Below, piece by piece: positions 1 to 8,834 of a DNA stretch of 64,000 bases. The translations under genes and the position numbers were made by a program. Each line of letters starts with the position of its first letter. Position 1 is the first letter of the stretch. The notes beneath the pieces were generated by a model. The model was not told the DNA's origin, did no database searches, and saw nothing but the letters and a program-made list of their open reading frames with translations. The stretch is from Symsagittifera roscoffensis. Taxonomy: Eukaryota; Xenacoelomorpha; Acoela; Convolutidae. The stretch covers positions 44,877,624 to 44,941,623 of the forward strand of contig NC_087066.1 of the NCBI RefSeq assembly GCF_963678635.1, written 5' to 3'.

Positions 1-160
1 NNNNNNNNNNNNNNNNNNNNNNNNNNNNNNNNNNNNNNNNNNNNNNNNNNNNNNNNNNNNNNNNNNNNNNNNNNNNNNNNNNNNNNNNNNNNNNNNNNNN
101 NNNNNNNNNNNNNNNNNNNNNNNNNNNNNNNNNNNNNNNNNNNNNNNNNNNNNNNNNNNN
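1..160. other. assembly gap
   Basis: Run of N. The sequence of the first module may continue to the left of it. Confidence 1.
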
Positions 161-1033
161 CCCATCAACAGACCACTTTTTTTGGATCAAATTGTTGGTT
201 TTTTGATCTCTTCACAAAGCGCGATTTTTGAGATATCTCTAATTTTTGAACTAGAAACAAGGACTAGGTTAGGTAGTTACTTCGTAACTTGACTAACAAT
301 AACTAGAGGAACTGGTTGAATTCAGTCCGGACATCGTTAGAGCACAATTTTGTTGATACGCCAAGTACTGTTTCGGAAAAATATAAGAATTGTAGATTAA
401 ATTAAGCTTTGATACTCTTAAGAACAAGCCTTTTACAACAACTGATCTAAAATAAAACTTTTTATTACGAAATGGAAACAACGTTGAGCAGAGGTGATAG
501 TTATTATCTCATTTTCCGATCCTAATTGATCGAAGTTAATTGCGAGTTCCAACCTTTTGAATCGAAGATACTGTAATCGATTCATTTATTCAAAACCACC
601 CAAGACAACTGTGACAATTTGTTAGACTTGGCCGACGTCTACGTATGACCAGTCATAGACTAGCTTTATCGATGGTTGCTGGAAAGAGACTAGGCTCAAG
701 ATGATCCGAAGGTAGTGATCTTGACGGCTGCCTTCACGATTCTTGGGGCATGGCAACCGTGGAGACCGCCCCACGTAACTCTTTCTAATTGCAGCTTGGG
801 GCGAACAAGAAGTACTAGATCGACCAAGCCTGCTTGTTTTGAGATGGAGGAATGGAACACTCTCAGGAAGCGATTTGGTGTGCATATCTGTGTTGGGTAC
901 CTCGAAAACAAACCAGCCTGGAGAAATCCCACTCCCAGCGAGGCCTCGTCCCGGTTTGAGGAGGAGGCATCAGACGATACATCAAGAGATGAGTGGCGAG
1001 GCTGCCTCGTATAGCTGACAGCTTAAAGCTACA
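161..1033. other. unassigned stretch with one less AT-rich open frame
   Basis: The first 500 bases are AT-rich and hold nothing I recognise. From about 700 the base composition becomes more balanced, and a plus-strand frame is open at 715-1014 (99 codons, no ATG at its left end). It ends in an acidic, Glu/Asp/Ser-rich tail. It lies just upstream of the next open frame and may be the left part of module A, but no domain is visible. Confidence 0.3.
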
Positions 1034-1453
1034 GTGCCGCCAAAAAGAGCAATAGTAGAAAAAGTACAGGCGAACGAGACGATGGATGACCTAACAGAGA
1101 GACGAAACGAGCTGGACATAATAAGAAAGGCGTTATTCAGAACTCAAAAAGATCGAAACATGTGGAGAAGACTGTTTGATGATTGTAAACAAGAACCAGG
1201 GATAAAAAATAGAGCGTTTGAGGAGGGAATATGGGGAACGATCGGAGCGACTAAATGTAGCGAAACTGGAATGCCCGTTGCCCGTAAGGGATGTTCCCCA
1301 CAGTCAGTCGCCAGTGAAATTCCTGAAGCTTCGCCAGTTGAGTCAAACGGCAGAAATGCAAGTCTCCCCAAAATCTGGAAGAAACACAACCCCGGACCGA
1401 GTGATACGATGGAGAATCCGGTAGTAGAAAGGGCAGCAAGAACATGCCGATGA
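1034..1453 (+). CDS. unrecognised charged protein, left part of module A
   Basis: A 139-codon frame starting at a GTG, so its true start is unknown. Residues about 10-60 are rich in Lys, Glu and Arg and look helical (QKDRNMWRRLFDDCKQ). The C-terminal half is Ser/Pro-rich and disordered-looking. No family is recognised. A gag-like or nucleoprotein-associated N-terminal region is possible but cannot be shown. It occurs only in the first copy of module A; the other three copies start further right. Confidence 0.3.
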   Translation: MPPKRAIVEKVQANETMDDLTERRNELDIIRKALFRTQKDRNMWRRLFDDCKQEPGIKNRAFEEGIWGTIGATKCSETGMPVARKGCSPQSVASEIPEASPVESNGRNASLPKIWKKHNPGPSDTMENPVVERAARTCR

Positions 1454-1920
1454 AGAATGTGTCACATATACTGGATATGCCGAAGAACAACTAAATCGAG
1501 AATAGCTTCGCAAAGATTCCAGACATGGATTCGTCAGCCGGCTTTAATGGTTCAACTTGGAGTCCAGCGAAAAATATGCAGCAACCACCCTTGGCACATC
1601 GCATTTGTTTTTGGGCGACAGACTTGTGAGGGTATTACAGAACTTAAGGACCGCATGAATCACTACAATGATGGCCTCCCGAGATAACACAGTAGCCAAA
1701 TAAGATCAAGTGGTTGAGCAAATGAACCCAGGAAAGATGGTAGATGTGACGACTTTGATAGGCACTAACAACTTGTTCACAACTTCAGCAGCAGAAGAAT
1801 ATCGATGGGACGAAATTTTAGTCTGTCTATTTTACAGCGGTATGGAAGAAGTTTCAGTGGTCGGTACTGGCCGTCTGCACGGTACCCATGAACAAGAGGA
1901 CACAACAGGCTCCTGTGCGG
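1454..1920 (+). pseudogene. decayed coding-like stretch of module A
   Basis: Short plus-strand frames at 1457-1687 and 1710-1928 in different phases suggest former coding sequence broken by frameshifts. No motif is recognised. It connects the charged frame at 1034 with the direct repeat that begins at 1921. Confidence 0.25.
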
Positions 1921-2256
1921 AGGCATAAGAAAAGAATTATCAGACGGAACAAAAATATTACGAAACGTGGCGAGTCACAACGCTGAACGACTGATACTGA
2001 TGGACTTAGACCATGAAGTGAGAGCTCTGGATCAGTCCAGGTTTAAGATTGACAGAATCCATTTTTAAAACATAAAAGGGCAAGCCTGGATGAACCGTGC
2101 CTTCCAGGAATGATTGAAAGAAATGGAAGATGGACTATTTGATACAGGGACGTTGAGAGCTGAGGGCGCGACGAATGTACGAGTCAATTCCGCATTTGTG
2201 CCACCTAATCAGGAAATCTGTCTGGAGCATACCTGACCATGAGATAAATAGTGCAG
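1921..2256 (+). repeat. direct repeat, unit 1 (about 0.43 kb period)
   Basis: This stretch repeats imperfectly at 2352-2686, offset by about 430 bases. Shared landmarks are aggcataa, gactgat.ctgatggact, ggatcagtccag, tttgatacaggg and ttgagagctgagggcgcgac. Unit 1 is the more degenerate of the two in coding terms. Confidence 0.85.
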
Positions 2257-2351
2257 AGCCCAAGTGATTGAGAGAAGAGGTCCGACGTGATAAATCGATT
2301 GGGTAAGGATCTAGCGATGAGAACGATTCAACCACGATAGAGACTGGGCGA

Positions 2352-2686
2352 AGGCATAACGAAAGAGTCATCAGATGAAAAAAAAAATACGTAATCTAGC
2401 GAGTCGCAACACTGGACGACTGATTCTGATGGACTAAGAGCCTGAATTGAGATCTCGGGATCAGTCCAGATTTGAGACTGGCGGAATCCATTTTGACAGC
2501 ATAAAAGGGCAAGTCTGGATGAACCGTGTCTTCCAGGAACCATTGGATGAATTGGAAGTCGAACTATTTGATACAGGGGCGTTGAGAGCTGAGGGCGCGA
2601 CGAAATTAAGAGCTAACTCCAGATCTGTGTCACCTAAACTGGAAACCTGTCTATATTAGTCACTGCCGTGACACAAATAGTGCGGA
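2352..2686 (+). repeat. direct repeat, unit 2 (about 0.43 kb period)
   Basis: Second unit of the repeat starting at 1921. One frame, open at 2447-2659, contains LFDTGALRAEG; unit 1 reads LFDTGTLRAEG in its equivalent frame. Asp-Thr-Gly-Ala is the active-site tetrad of retroviral-type aspartic proteases, but no flap or second motif follows, so a protease call is weak. Confidence 0.8.
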
Positions 2687-3338
2687 TGTTGGATGTCGCG
2701 AAGCTGTCCGTCAACAGATTATATTCCATCGATGGTGTGGATTTGCTGATATCAGCAGAGATCAATTTCAGTTCGGCGACATCACTGAGACTGGCTGAGC
2801 TCGAGGGACTACCCTCCAGTAACACCATGAGACATGTCAATTCTAGGACGTTGCAAGACTTGAGGGTGAATCAAGCAAAGAAGGGATGAGAGCCCGGAAA
2901 GATTCTTAAAGAAGAAAGAGCCTCCTGGAAAACGTGTGAAAAAGTTCTAACAAGTGCGAGCACCTCCTGCACACGTAAAAATAGAGCACACTCAAAACCA
3001 ACAGAGCAAGATGGTTATGTGGAAAAAAAGGCGACTCGAAGTTCAAGATCTTCGCCGCCTAAACCAAAGCTGAGATGAGAAATGCCAAGATAATGGGTAT
3101 AACTATTTCGAGTTACTTGAACAGCTCGAAATCTTTTTTTTCTGATCGGATGTGGTAATGCTAGCAGGAGCTTATCTGAATTAACCCACGTAAATGGCCA
3201 TTGGTATGGTGTTCATTGACAAACAGTTTTGAACCCGATAACGATCGTCTTTGCTGTGATAAATGATCATTTGCAAAGTAAAGGTCTTGGGAGCAGACTC
3301 CTGCACACGTAAAAACCGATTACGGCCAAAGCTGCTGT
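2668..3338 (+). pseudogene. decayed coding-like stretch with an 18-bp direct repeat
   Basis: A frame is open at 2668-2889 (73 codons; contains VDLLISAEINFSSATS). It is followed by stop-rich DNA. The 18-mer ctcctgcacacgtaaaaa occurs exactly at 2964-2981 and again at 3298-3315. No family is recognised. Confidence 0.3.
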
Positions 3339-4142
3339 GTGACAACTAATGAAGGTATCCTGAATTCCATGGGCGAGATAATGGACGTGCTGAAAGAAGG
3401 AGGGTTCCAGAGGCTAAGCTCAAAGCCAGTATCAGTGCTGTCCCGAGGATATTCACATCTCTCAAACGGATTGAAACTTGTAAACGCGATGATTGTACTT
3501 CTCTCTGAAGAAAAACACGATGCAATCATACCAGCTCCGATTCAGGAGTTGGAGCCAAGAAGTCTGAGGCCACTCTGAGTTGAACTATCAACAATATGTC
3601 TGACACTTTAAAAGCAAGGAGGTGATTGAAGGAATAGCCGCTATACATCTTAGTGTTGTGAAAAGTGTTGGGGTTGGAGCTGTCCTATTTCAGAAGACAG
3701 GGATAAATGAAGATCATCGGTTAATAGTTGACATGTCTGATAATTTTTTGTTCCGAGAAATTAAAGTTAAAGAAGGAGCCACGAAAAGACATATTGCCAT
3801 GGAAACAGAAGCTCATTAAGAAGCCTTAGCTCTAAGGGCAAAGCCGGAGAAAACAAATGGCTGAATTTGACTCCTCGAGATGCGGCATTGGGCATGGGCG
3901 TTTTCCAACGAGGTCAACCAATGAATGCCAAGATCCATGAGTACATCCTGAAGGAGTTGAATCTGGCAGAAGAAGAGAAATCGAGTTTGTAGACAGAACG
4001 AACCGAACCACGCTAGAAACACCCTGAATTGAAAACGTAGGAGGAGAGAAAGGTAACATGAAAACAGATAGCATGTTGAAAGGATGGGAGGAAGATAGAC
4101 CGAGTTCTTCCCGGAATAAGTATACTTCTTCTTTCCGCTACC
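3339..4142 (+). pseudogene. module A protein 1, N-terminal part, broken
   Basis: Three protein-like frames follow one another in different phases: 3339-3578, 3600-3819 and about 3819-3992 (the last contains TPRDAALGMGVFQRGQ and ends at a TAG at 3990). Their balanced amino-acid composition and head-to-tail order suggest one former gene with at least two frameshifts. Nothing matches a family I know. Its position, upstream of a basic, helix-rich protein and then an acidic one, makes a nucleoprotein of a negative-strand RNA virus one possible source. That is a hypothesis, not a homology call. Confidence 0.35.
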
Positions 4143-4148
4143 TGATTT

Positions 4149-4741
4149 GAGAATTCTTCAAAGCACGAATTGTCAATTGTGATGATTCTGGGACTATTCG
4201 TGGCATTTGGAGCGGAGAGCTCTGAAAAGGGACTTGCTGTGTTATTGAAAGAGAGAGAGAGTACAATCTCCGCCTGGGAGGTCTGTTGACGCTGATCGCC
4301 ATGACCCAGGGAAGATTTGGAGATCTGATAACCCTGCCTCGGTACCCAGAGCAGATACGAGAGATTGTGAAGAAATTCGATCTACACTCAGCCACAGCCT
4401 CCTGGACGAAGATGAGAGATCTGAGGCACACGTTGATACAACATATCACAAAGCAGATTTGCTTTGGAACGGGAGAGGATAAATTAATCGAAAGAAATGA
4501 AGACGTGCGATGCTATGTAGGCGGTATTTCATTATTCCCTGATTTGTGCCTGAGTATGCGAATTGATCTTCTATTGCTGATAAAGGCAGCCAGCGAGATC
4601 GTGACAGTTACTTACGATCCCGTCGTGACATTCGCATTTCCTGACACGAAAGAAGAAACTTACAGGAGGTTGGTGCTACACCTGAACCTAATCTCGGTAA
4701 CCGATTACACTCAACTTTTGTGCACAAAATGTCCTGCGTAA
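4149..4741 (+). pseudogene. module A protein 1, central part, one frameshift
   Basis: A hydrophobic, helix-rich protein segment is readable from 4149 in one frame to about 4260. There a GA-repeat (gagagagaga) marks a shift into the frame open at 4226-4741, whose first ATG is at 4301. Readable landmarks are VMILGLFVAFGAES before the shift, and LHSATASWTKMRDLRHTL and GGISLFPDLCLSMRIDLLLL after it. The composition is clearly protein-like. The family is not recognised; a viral nucleoprotein-like core is my best guess. This part is present only in the first copy of module A. Confidence 0.4.
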
Positions 4742-4745
4742 AGCC

Positions 4746-5252
4746 ATGAGTGAGGACTTGATATTTGGAAAAATAGCAGAGCCTGAGATGACACCCATTA
4801 ACTTCAACAAACACTTCTGTGATAGAATGGGCGATGAGGAAAGAGGACATATCGAAGTGTACCCGAACTTGTGGAAACTTCGACCCTATCATAAGACAAA
4901 CGGCGATACAACGAGAATCCCCAGACTCCTAGCAGCGTATCAGAGAGTGAGGAAAGAATTAAAAATTTGGGATGATTTTGAGAGGTTACATGAAGAAGCA
5001 TCAGAATTTTCTCTCATTCGAAGACTGTTGCTCGGAGGAGACTCCGTAGTAAAGGCACGACGACTGAGAGCGTATAAAATTAATGAAAGAAAAATGGCGA
5101 AGTTCACTGATTCGATGGATTCTTGTTTTGCTGACGCATTGCTGACGCGTTGCAATACACCATTTGCAAATTTGGAAAAATCGACCAGGAGCAGAAGGAG
5201 CAATGCCGCGACTACAAAGCACGGAATATTTGATGACGATGGGCTAAATTGA
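4746..5252 (+). CDS. module A protein 1, C-terminal part (168 codons)
   Basis: Frame open from an ATG at 4746 to a TGA at 5250, basic and Arg/Lys-rich in its second half (RLRAYKINERKMAKF). The stretch beginning PYHKTNGDTTRIPRLLAAYQ is also found at 12,925 and 29,830. At 5050 this copy reads AAG, whereas both others carry TAG at the same codon, so this is the best-preserved copy. It lies 4 bases after the stop of the central frame and may be its direct continuation. Function unknown. Confidence 0.45.
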   Translation: MSEDLIFGKIAEPEMTPINFNKHFCDRMGDEERGHIEVYPNLWKLRPYHKTNGDTTRIPRLLAAYQRVRKELKIWDDFERLHEEASEFSLIRRLLLGGDSVVKARRLRAYKINERKMAKFTDSMDSCFADALLTRCNTPFANLEKSTRSRRSNAATTKHGIFDDDGLN

Positions 5253-5270
5253 ATATCGCACCAACCATAA

Positions 5271-5751
5271 TGAGAGGAAAAGGTGATTTTCAAGCAGCTG
5301 CGCTTGTTGTTTTAAATGTTAGAGCAGAATTCAAAGCGAGGGGAAGTTTGTTGACAAGAGATGGCTGTGAATAAGTCGTGGTGATGCAAGAAGAGACGAA
5401 CGACAAGTAGGCTGGTGAGTTGATACTACGAAAACTCTCTGCTCAAGCGACAGAAGACAACAAATAGGGACCTTTGGCATAAATAACGAACAACAAGCAA
5501 GAGAATACGGACCAAGATTGTCCAGTGAAAGAACCGATGGATCAGAAAAAAATGACGATGACAAGGCATCAGTGGATGGCTCTTCAGGCATGGACTTTAA
5601 ATTTCCTGATGAAAAGGAAGTGGAGACAGCGGCGGTAACGATAGAATCAGCGGAATATGAGTCTTCTCTCTCACCCTTTGTCAAAGTAAATCAAAGTGTC
5701 CCGGAGAGCAGTTCTCCTGGTAAAGTCGAAAAACAACAAAAAGACCAATAA
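5271..5751 (+). pseudogene. module A protein 2 (acidic protein), copy 1, truncated
   Basis: Starts with an ATG at 5271 in the equivalent position to 30,211. The frame is interrupted by a TGA where copy 3 has CGA, then is open through 5518-5751. It is Asp/Glu/Ser-rich (KNDDDKASVDGSSGMDF) and looks disordered. Copy 1 lacks the basic patch and conserved C-terminal half present in copies 2 and 3, because about 1 kb is deleted after 5751. An acidic disordered protein directly after a basic one is reminiscent of viral phosphoproteins; this is inference only. Confidence 0.4.
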
Positions 5752-5756
5752 AAAAA

Positions 5757-6441
5757 TATCTGCGCGAGATTGTTGAAAGAGGTCTGCGACACACAGAGAA
5801 AATTACTCTTACAGGCCCTCGTTCGTAGACATTCATCAGAGCAAGCCGTTAAAAGTTAAAATGAACGAACTAGTGGAACTAGAACCCTTGAGGAAGATAG
5901 ACAAGATCTAAAGATTTTTCAACAAAGAGCTCAGATTCACGTAAAATACTGTTGGCCGATCAGCAGAAAGTTGTACCACTATGTGTCGGGAATCGTTCAA
6001 ATGGCTTATAACCCTTTCATCCCCAAAGATATACCTGATTGCTACTTCGATTATGAACGAGCTTTGTTACTCAGATACTGGAAGTCCGGAATATCGACGA
6101 TAAGAAGTATTGCCAGTCAACAGGTCAATTTGGGACCTGTAAGAGAAGACAGAGTGACTTCACATTTTATAGGGAAATCTGATATCAGAGTGGAGTTTGG
6201 ATTGGGATTCTCAGATAAATTATTGAGAACAAGTTTGATTGGCGTTTGGGACTTAATGAAGCCATTATGGTGCCCAAGAGCTAACAACGATGTGATATTG
6301 CGAGTGACGAATGATGTGCAAAGGGACCTATCAATGCTGATTGTAATTTGCGCGACATTAACACCATATATAATTTATTAACCGCAGCCTCTAGGAGCAA
6401 CCGAGAAAAGACTGAAGAAAATATAGAGTTGCCTGTCTAGG
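5757..6441 (+). pseudogene. module A protein 3, copy 1, broken
   Basis: The frame open at 5971-6381 holds the most conserved segment of module A (YHYVSGIVQMAYNPFIP, then DIPDCYFDYERALLLRYW). It recurs at 14,882, 31,780 and, truncated, at 45,160. The region just upstream (5757-5935) contains the overlapping frame seen in the other copies. It is neither membrane-like nor enzyme-like by eye. Function and family are unknown. Confidence 0.45.
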
Positions 6442-6557
6442 AACAAAAAACTGGGGTGAAAATTTCTGGACTAGAACGTCACACATGTGGAAGTATTCAC
6501 AGGAAGACCATCATGATAAAGCTTGATGAGTTCCCATGACATTATTTGTTAGAAATA

Positions 6558-7280
6558 TGGTGGTACCCTGGCCGTAGTAATCTGGTGTTGATCTGGTACT
6601 CTGATAAGCTGTAATCCATGGGTTTACCAGACTCATCGCAGCCAGTAACGATAACAATAGTCGAAGTAATGATGGCGATTAGATGTCTGAAAACTCAAGT
6701 AAGAGAGATCAACCGACAGCAAGCACCGACTGATAACAGTTGGAATCACTTAATTGTCGAAAAGATTTTAATTTTTTTGAGTCAATGCGTAAAATCTTAA
6801 AATTTCTGATGGAAGTGAAAACAGTATGGGCCACAAGGTGACTGGGACAATGGTTTAGAGCCATCATGAAAGCCTAGTTGTACGAGTTTGCATTTGAAGA
6901 AGCTTAGTAGAGTGTTCATTTTGCATCAACTGGTCGTAAGATCAGAAGCTTTCAAGCAAGCTTTCACGACACACCGGAATGCAATGACCACAGCAGTAAT
7001 GAGGAACTTGAATACAATTGATTGTGATGGAAGAGAGAAGAAAGGAATTTCAAAGGAAGATATGGAAAAAAATGTGACGTTGTGCCTCCACAACAGCTTC
7101 TGCAGAAACAGGGAGAATACTTTGGATCTTACACCTTGTTGTAAACGGATGGTAGAAGAGCAGAGGTGTTGGAGAAGTGCCTCGAACAGCGTGAGAACGA
7201 ACTTTGATATGTTGCTTGAAAGAAACCGAAACCGAGAGTGCTGAGTCGATGTCGCAGGAAGAGGAGATGGAGCATTAACA
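6558..7280 (+). pseudogene. module A protein 3 or 4, C-terminal region, copy 1
   Basis: Two protein-like frames are visible: 6618-6800 (VTITIVEVMMAIRCLKTQVR) and 6888-7244 (a Cys-containing segment, NVTLCLHNSFCRNREN). A third frame from the ATG at 6785 is also protein-like but carries four stops that all copies share. In the intact copies the second frame ends in an acidic tail, EAESMSQEEEMEH-like; here a one-base insertion near 7222 breaks it. Function unknown. Confidence 0.4.
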
Positions 7281-8235
7281 ACACACAAATGGCAGAAGCA
7301 AAAGGCGATAAGAAGAGTTTAAAAGTTTTAGAACACTTCTAAACTACAAAAATAACAGAAAGATGTACAACAAAGAGTAAATGAAAGCTTAGAATTGTTT
7401 TGTATGTAAAAACTCAAAATGAGCAAGCAAGATAACTAAGCTTAAAATTGGAACTTGATAAATGAAAAACTTATTATTTTGAGCTTAAAATATCTGCAAT
7501 TACGAACTGGCATTATTATGTTGTTAATGTTTTTTGAGAAAATAACTTCTATTTCGACAGGCTTGAGAGGAGAAGATTTTTAAAGTTTTTTAAAAATTTT
7601 CCAGACTGCATGATTTTTTTTTTCAACTAAGAGCCTTGTTTGCTTTGTGATGACATTAGGCAACTTGGGTATTCTCTCAAAGAATGAATTTTTTTTCTTA
7701 GCAACGGATTTCCTTATTTTAGTATTCAGGACCATAACACTTAAAATTCAGGAAGGTACGAGACATACAGGATAACTTTACTCTGCTGCTTGGTAGGACT
7801 GTCATGCGTTCCAACACCTTTTAACCGTAAGGAGAAAAAATATTTATTTGAGACAATGACGCTAGAAGTCAGAAAAGATATTTTATTTTAGGCCATCTCC
7901 TCGGGGATCAGGTTAATGAAAAAACTTGGAGGCTATATTGATGTTGTTATGATGCCATTTGTAGCACGTAGTGAGTCGATATGATGTAGATAAATTACTT
8001 TTGTTGTAATTTTTGTAAATCAAGTTTGATTGCTCTTACCAATTCGATGAGTTACTTGAAATTCGATGAGAACATTGACCGGGCTAACTGGAGCGTTTGT
8101 GCCAACAAACCAGAATGCCGTCAAATTTAGTTAGAGTCTAGTTTCACTTTCCGTCGGTATCTATTATGGTGCTTTTGTTACAGGTTTTCGTCAATTCTTG
8201 TGGTTTAAGGACGGACAGTTTGGCCAAGATGGATG
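7281..8235 (+). repeat. module A 3' tail, copy 1, noncoding
   Basis: AT-rich stretch without sustained open frames. It is present again at about 33,094-34,080 and 46,250-47,220, and truncated at 16,174-16,535. It includes homopolymer-rich DNA near 7610-7700. It runs directly into the left arm of the palindrome at 8236, so the palindrome's left arm is the natural right end of module A. Confidence 0.75.
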
Positions 8236-8653
8236 GATTTGCAATCACAACTTTCTGTATGATTAACAATTTTTAATTTTAGATCAATGGAAATGGAGGA
8301 TTTCGAAGATAACTTACAGTCGTGAATATTATCTGCGCATTGGTGATATTGCGCCTTTTTCTTCCTAATGTCGACTGTGATTCACTTGACATTAGACCAT
8401 CAAGGCGGGTAGTAACTTCTTACTTTAATCGAAGGGTTTTCTTATAAGAAAACCCTTCGATTAAAGTAAGAAGCTACTACCCACCTTGATGGTGTAATGT
8501 CAAGTGAATCACAGTCGACATTAGGAAGAAAAAGGCGCAATGTCACCAATGCGCAGATAATATTCACGACTGTAAGCCATTTCCGAAATCCTCCTTTTCC
8601 AGTGATCTAAAATTAAAAATGGTTAATCATACAGAAGGTTGTGATTCTTTTCG
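8236..8653. repeat. 418-bp near-perfect palindrome (inverted repeat)
   Basis: Two arms of about 209 bp meet with no spacer; the centre cttataag lies between 8444 and 8445. The innermost 40 bp on each side are almost perfectly complementary, and the arms stay over 90% complementary by eye out to about 8243/8646. The right arm alone recurs at 24,196 and 55,804, each time following module T. The left arm alone, truncated, recurs at the end of module A near 34,020-34,110 and 47,170-47,250. It is therefore the only place in the window where both arms meet. Confidence 0.95.
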
Positions 8654-8834
8654 ATTTGGCCATCTTCTTTTCGATTTTGCTCTTTCCGATGCTGCTTTTA
8701 ACGGGCTCACGTTGTAACGTGCAATAACTAGTTTTCTGAACATTGGATGGTGAAGTTTCGAACAGCTTTAGCCATAGCTTTGTCGAGCCCATTCGAGCTA
8801 AAATTTGCTCTTGCTCTTGATATTTGGCGCTCAT
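8613..8834 (-). CDS. small conserved basic protein of module R, copy 1
   Basis: A 73-codon minus-strand frame starting at an ATG (MSAKYQEQEQILARMGSTKL). It is Lys/Arg-rich at its C-terminus (SKIEKKMAKSKRITT) and ends inside the right palindrome arm. A longer version is open at 55,893-56,120, and a stop-containing version lies at 24,334-24,555. No family is recognised. Conservation of the reading sense across three copies suggests former coding sequence, possibly a gene fragment captured near the end of a mobile element. Confidence 0.4.
   Translation of the reverse strand: MSAKYQEQEQILARMGSTKLWLKLFETSPSNVQKTSYCTLQREPVKSSIGKSKIEKKMAKSKRITTFCMINHF

Noticed and set aside
293-481. Minus-strand 62-codon frame at the left edge
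   Set aside because: Short, starts at a non-ATG codon, has no motif and no copy elsewhere; consistent with chance in AT-rich DNA.
2447-2659. Retroviral aspartic protease
   Set aside because: Only the DTGA tetrad is present. No second conserved motif or adjacent RT is found, so it is kept only as a weak observation.
5001-5293. Minus-strand frames of 73-117 codons (also at 13,036-13,328 and 29,942-30,163)
   Set aside because: They are antisense to the plus-strand protein 1 frame, whose composition is more protein-like and whose stops explain the copy differences.
5331-5684. Minus-strand Ser-rich frame (also at 13,366 and 30,231)
   Set aside because: Antisense shadow of the acidic Glu/Asp/Ser-rich protein 2.
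6785-6930. Reassigned stop codons (TGA or TAG as tryptophan)
   Set aside because: Other frames in the same modules use TGA and TAG as clear terminators and also carry TAA breaks and frameshifts, so decay is simpler.
8600-8630. A 25-bp intron (GTATG...TTTTAG) in the small basic protein of module R
   Set aside because: Far shorter than animal introns, and in the copy at 55,893 the frame simply reads through it.
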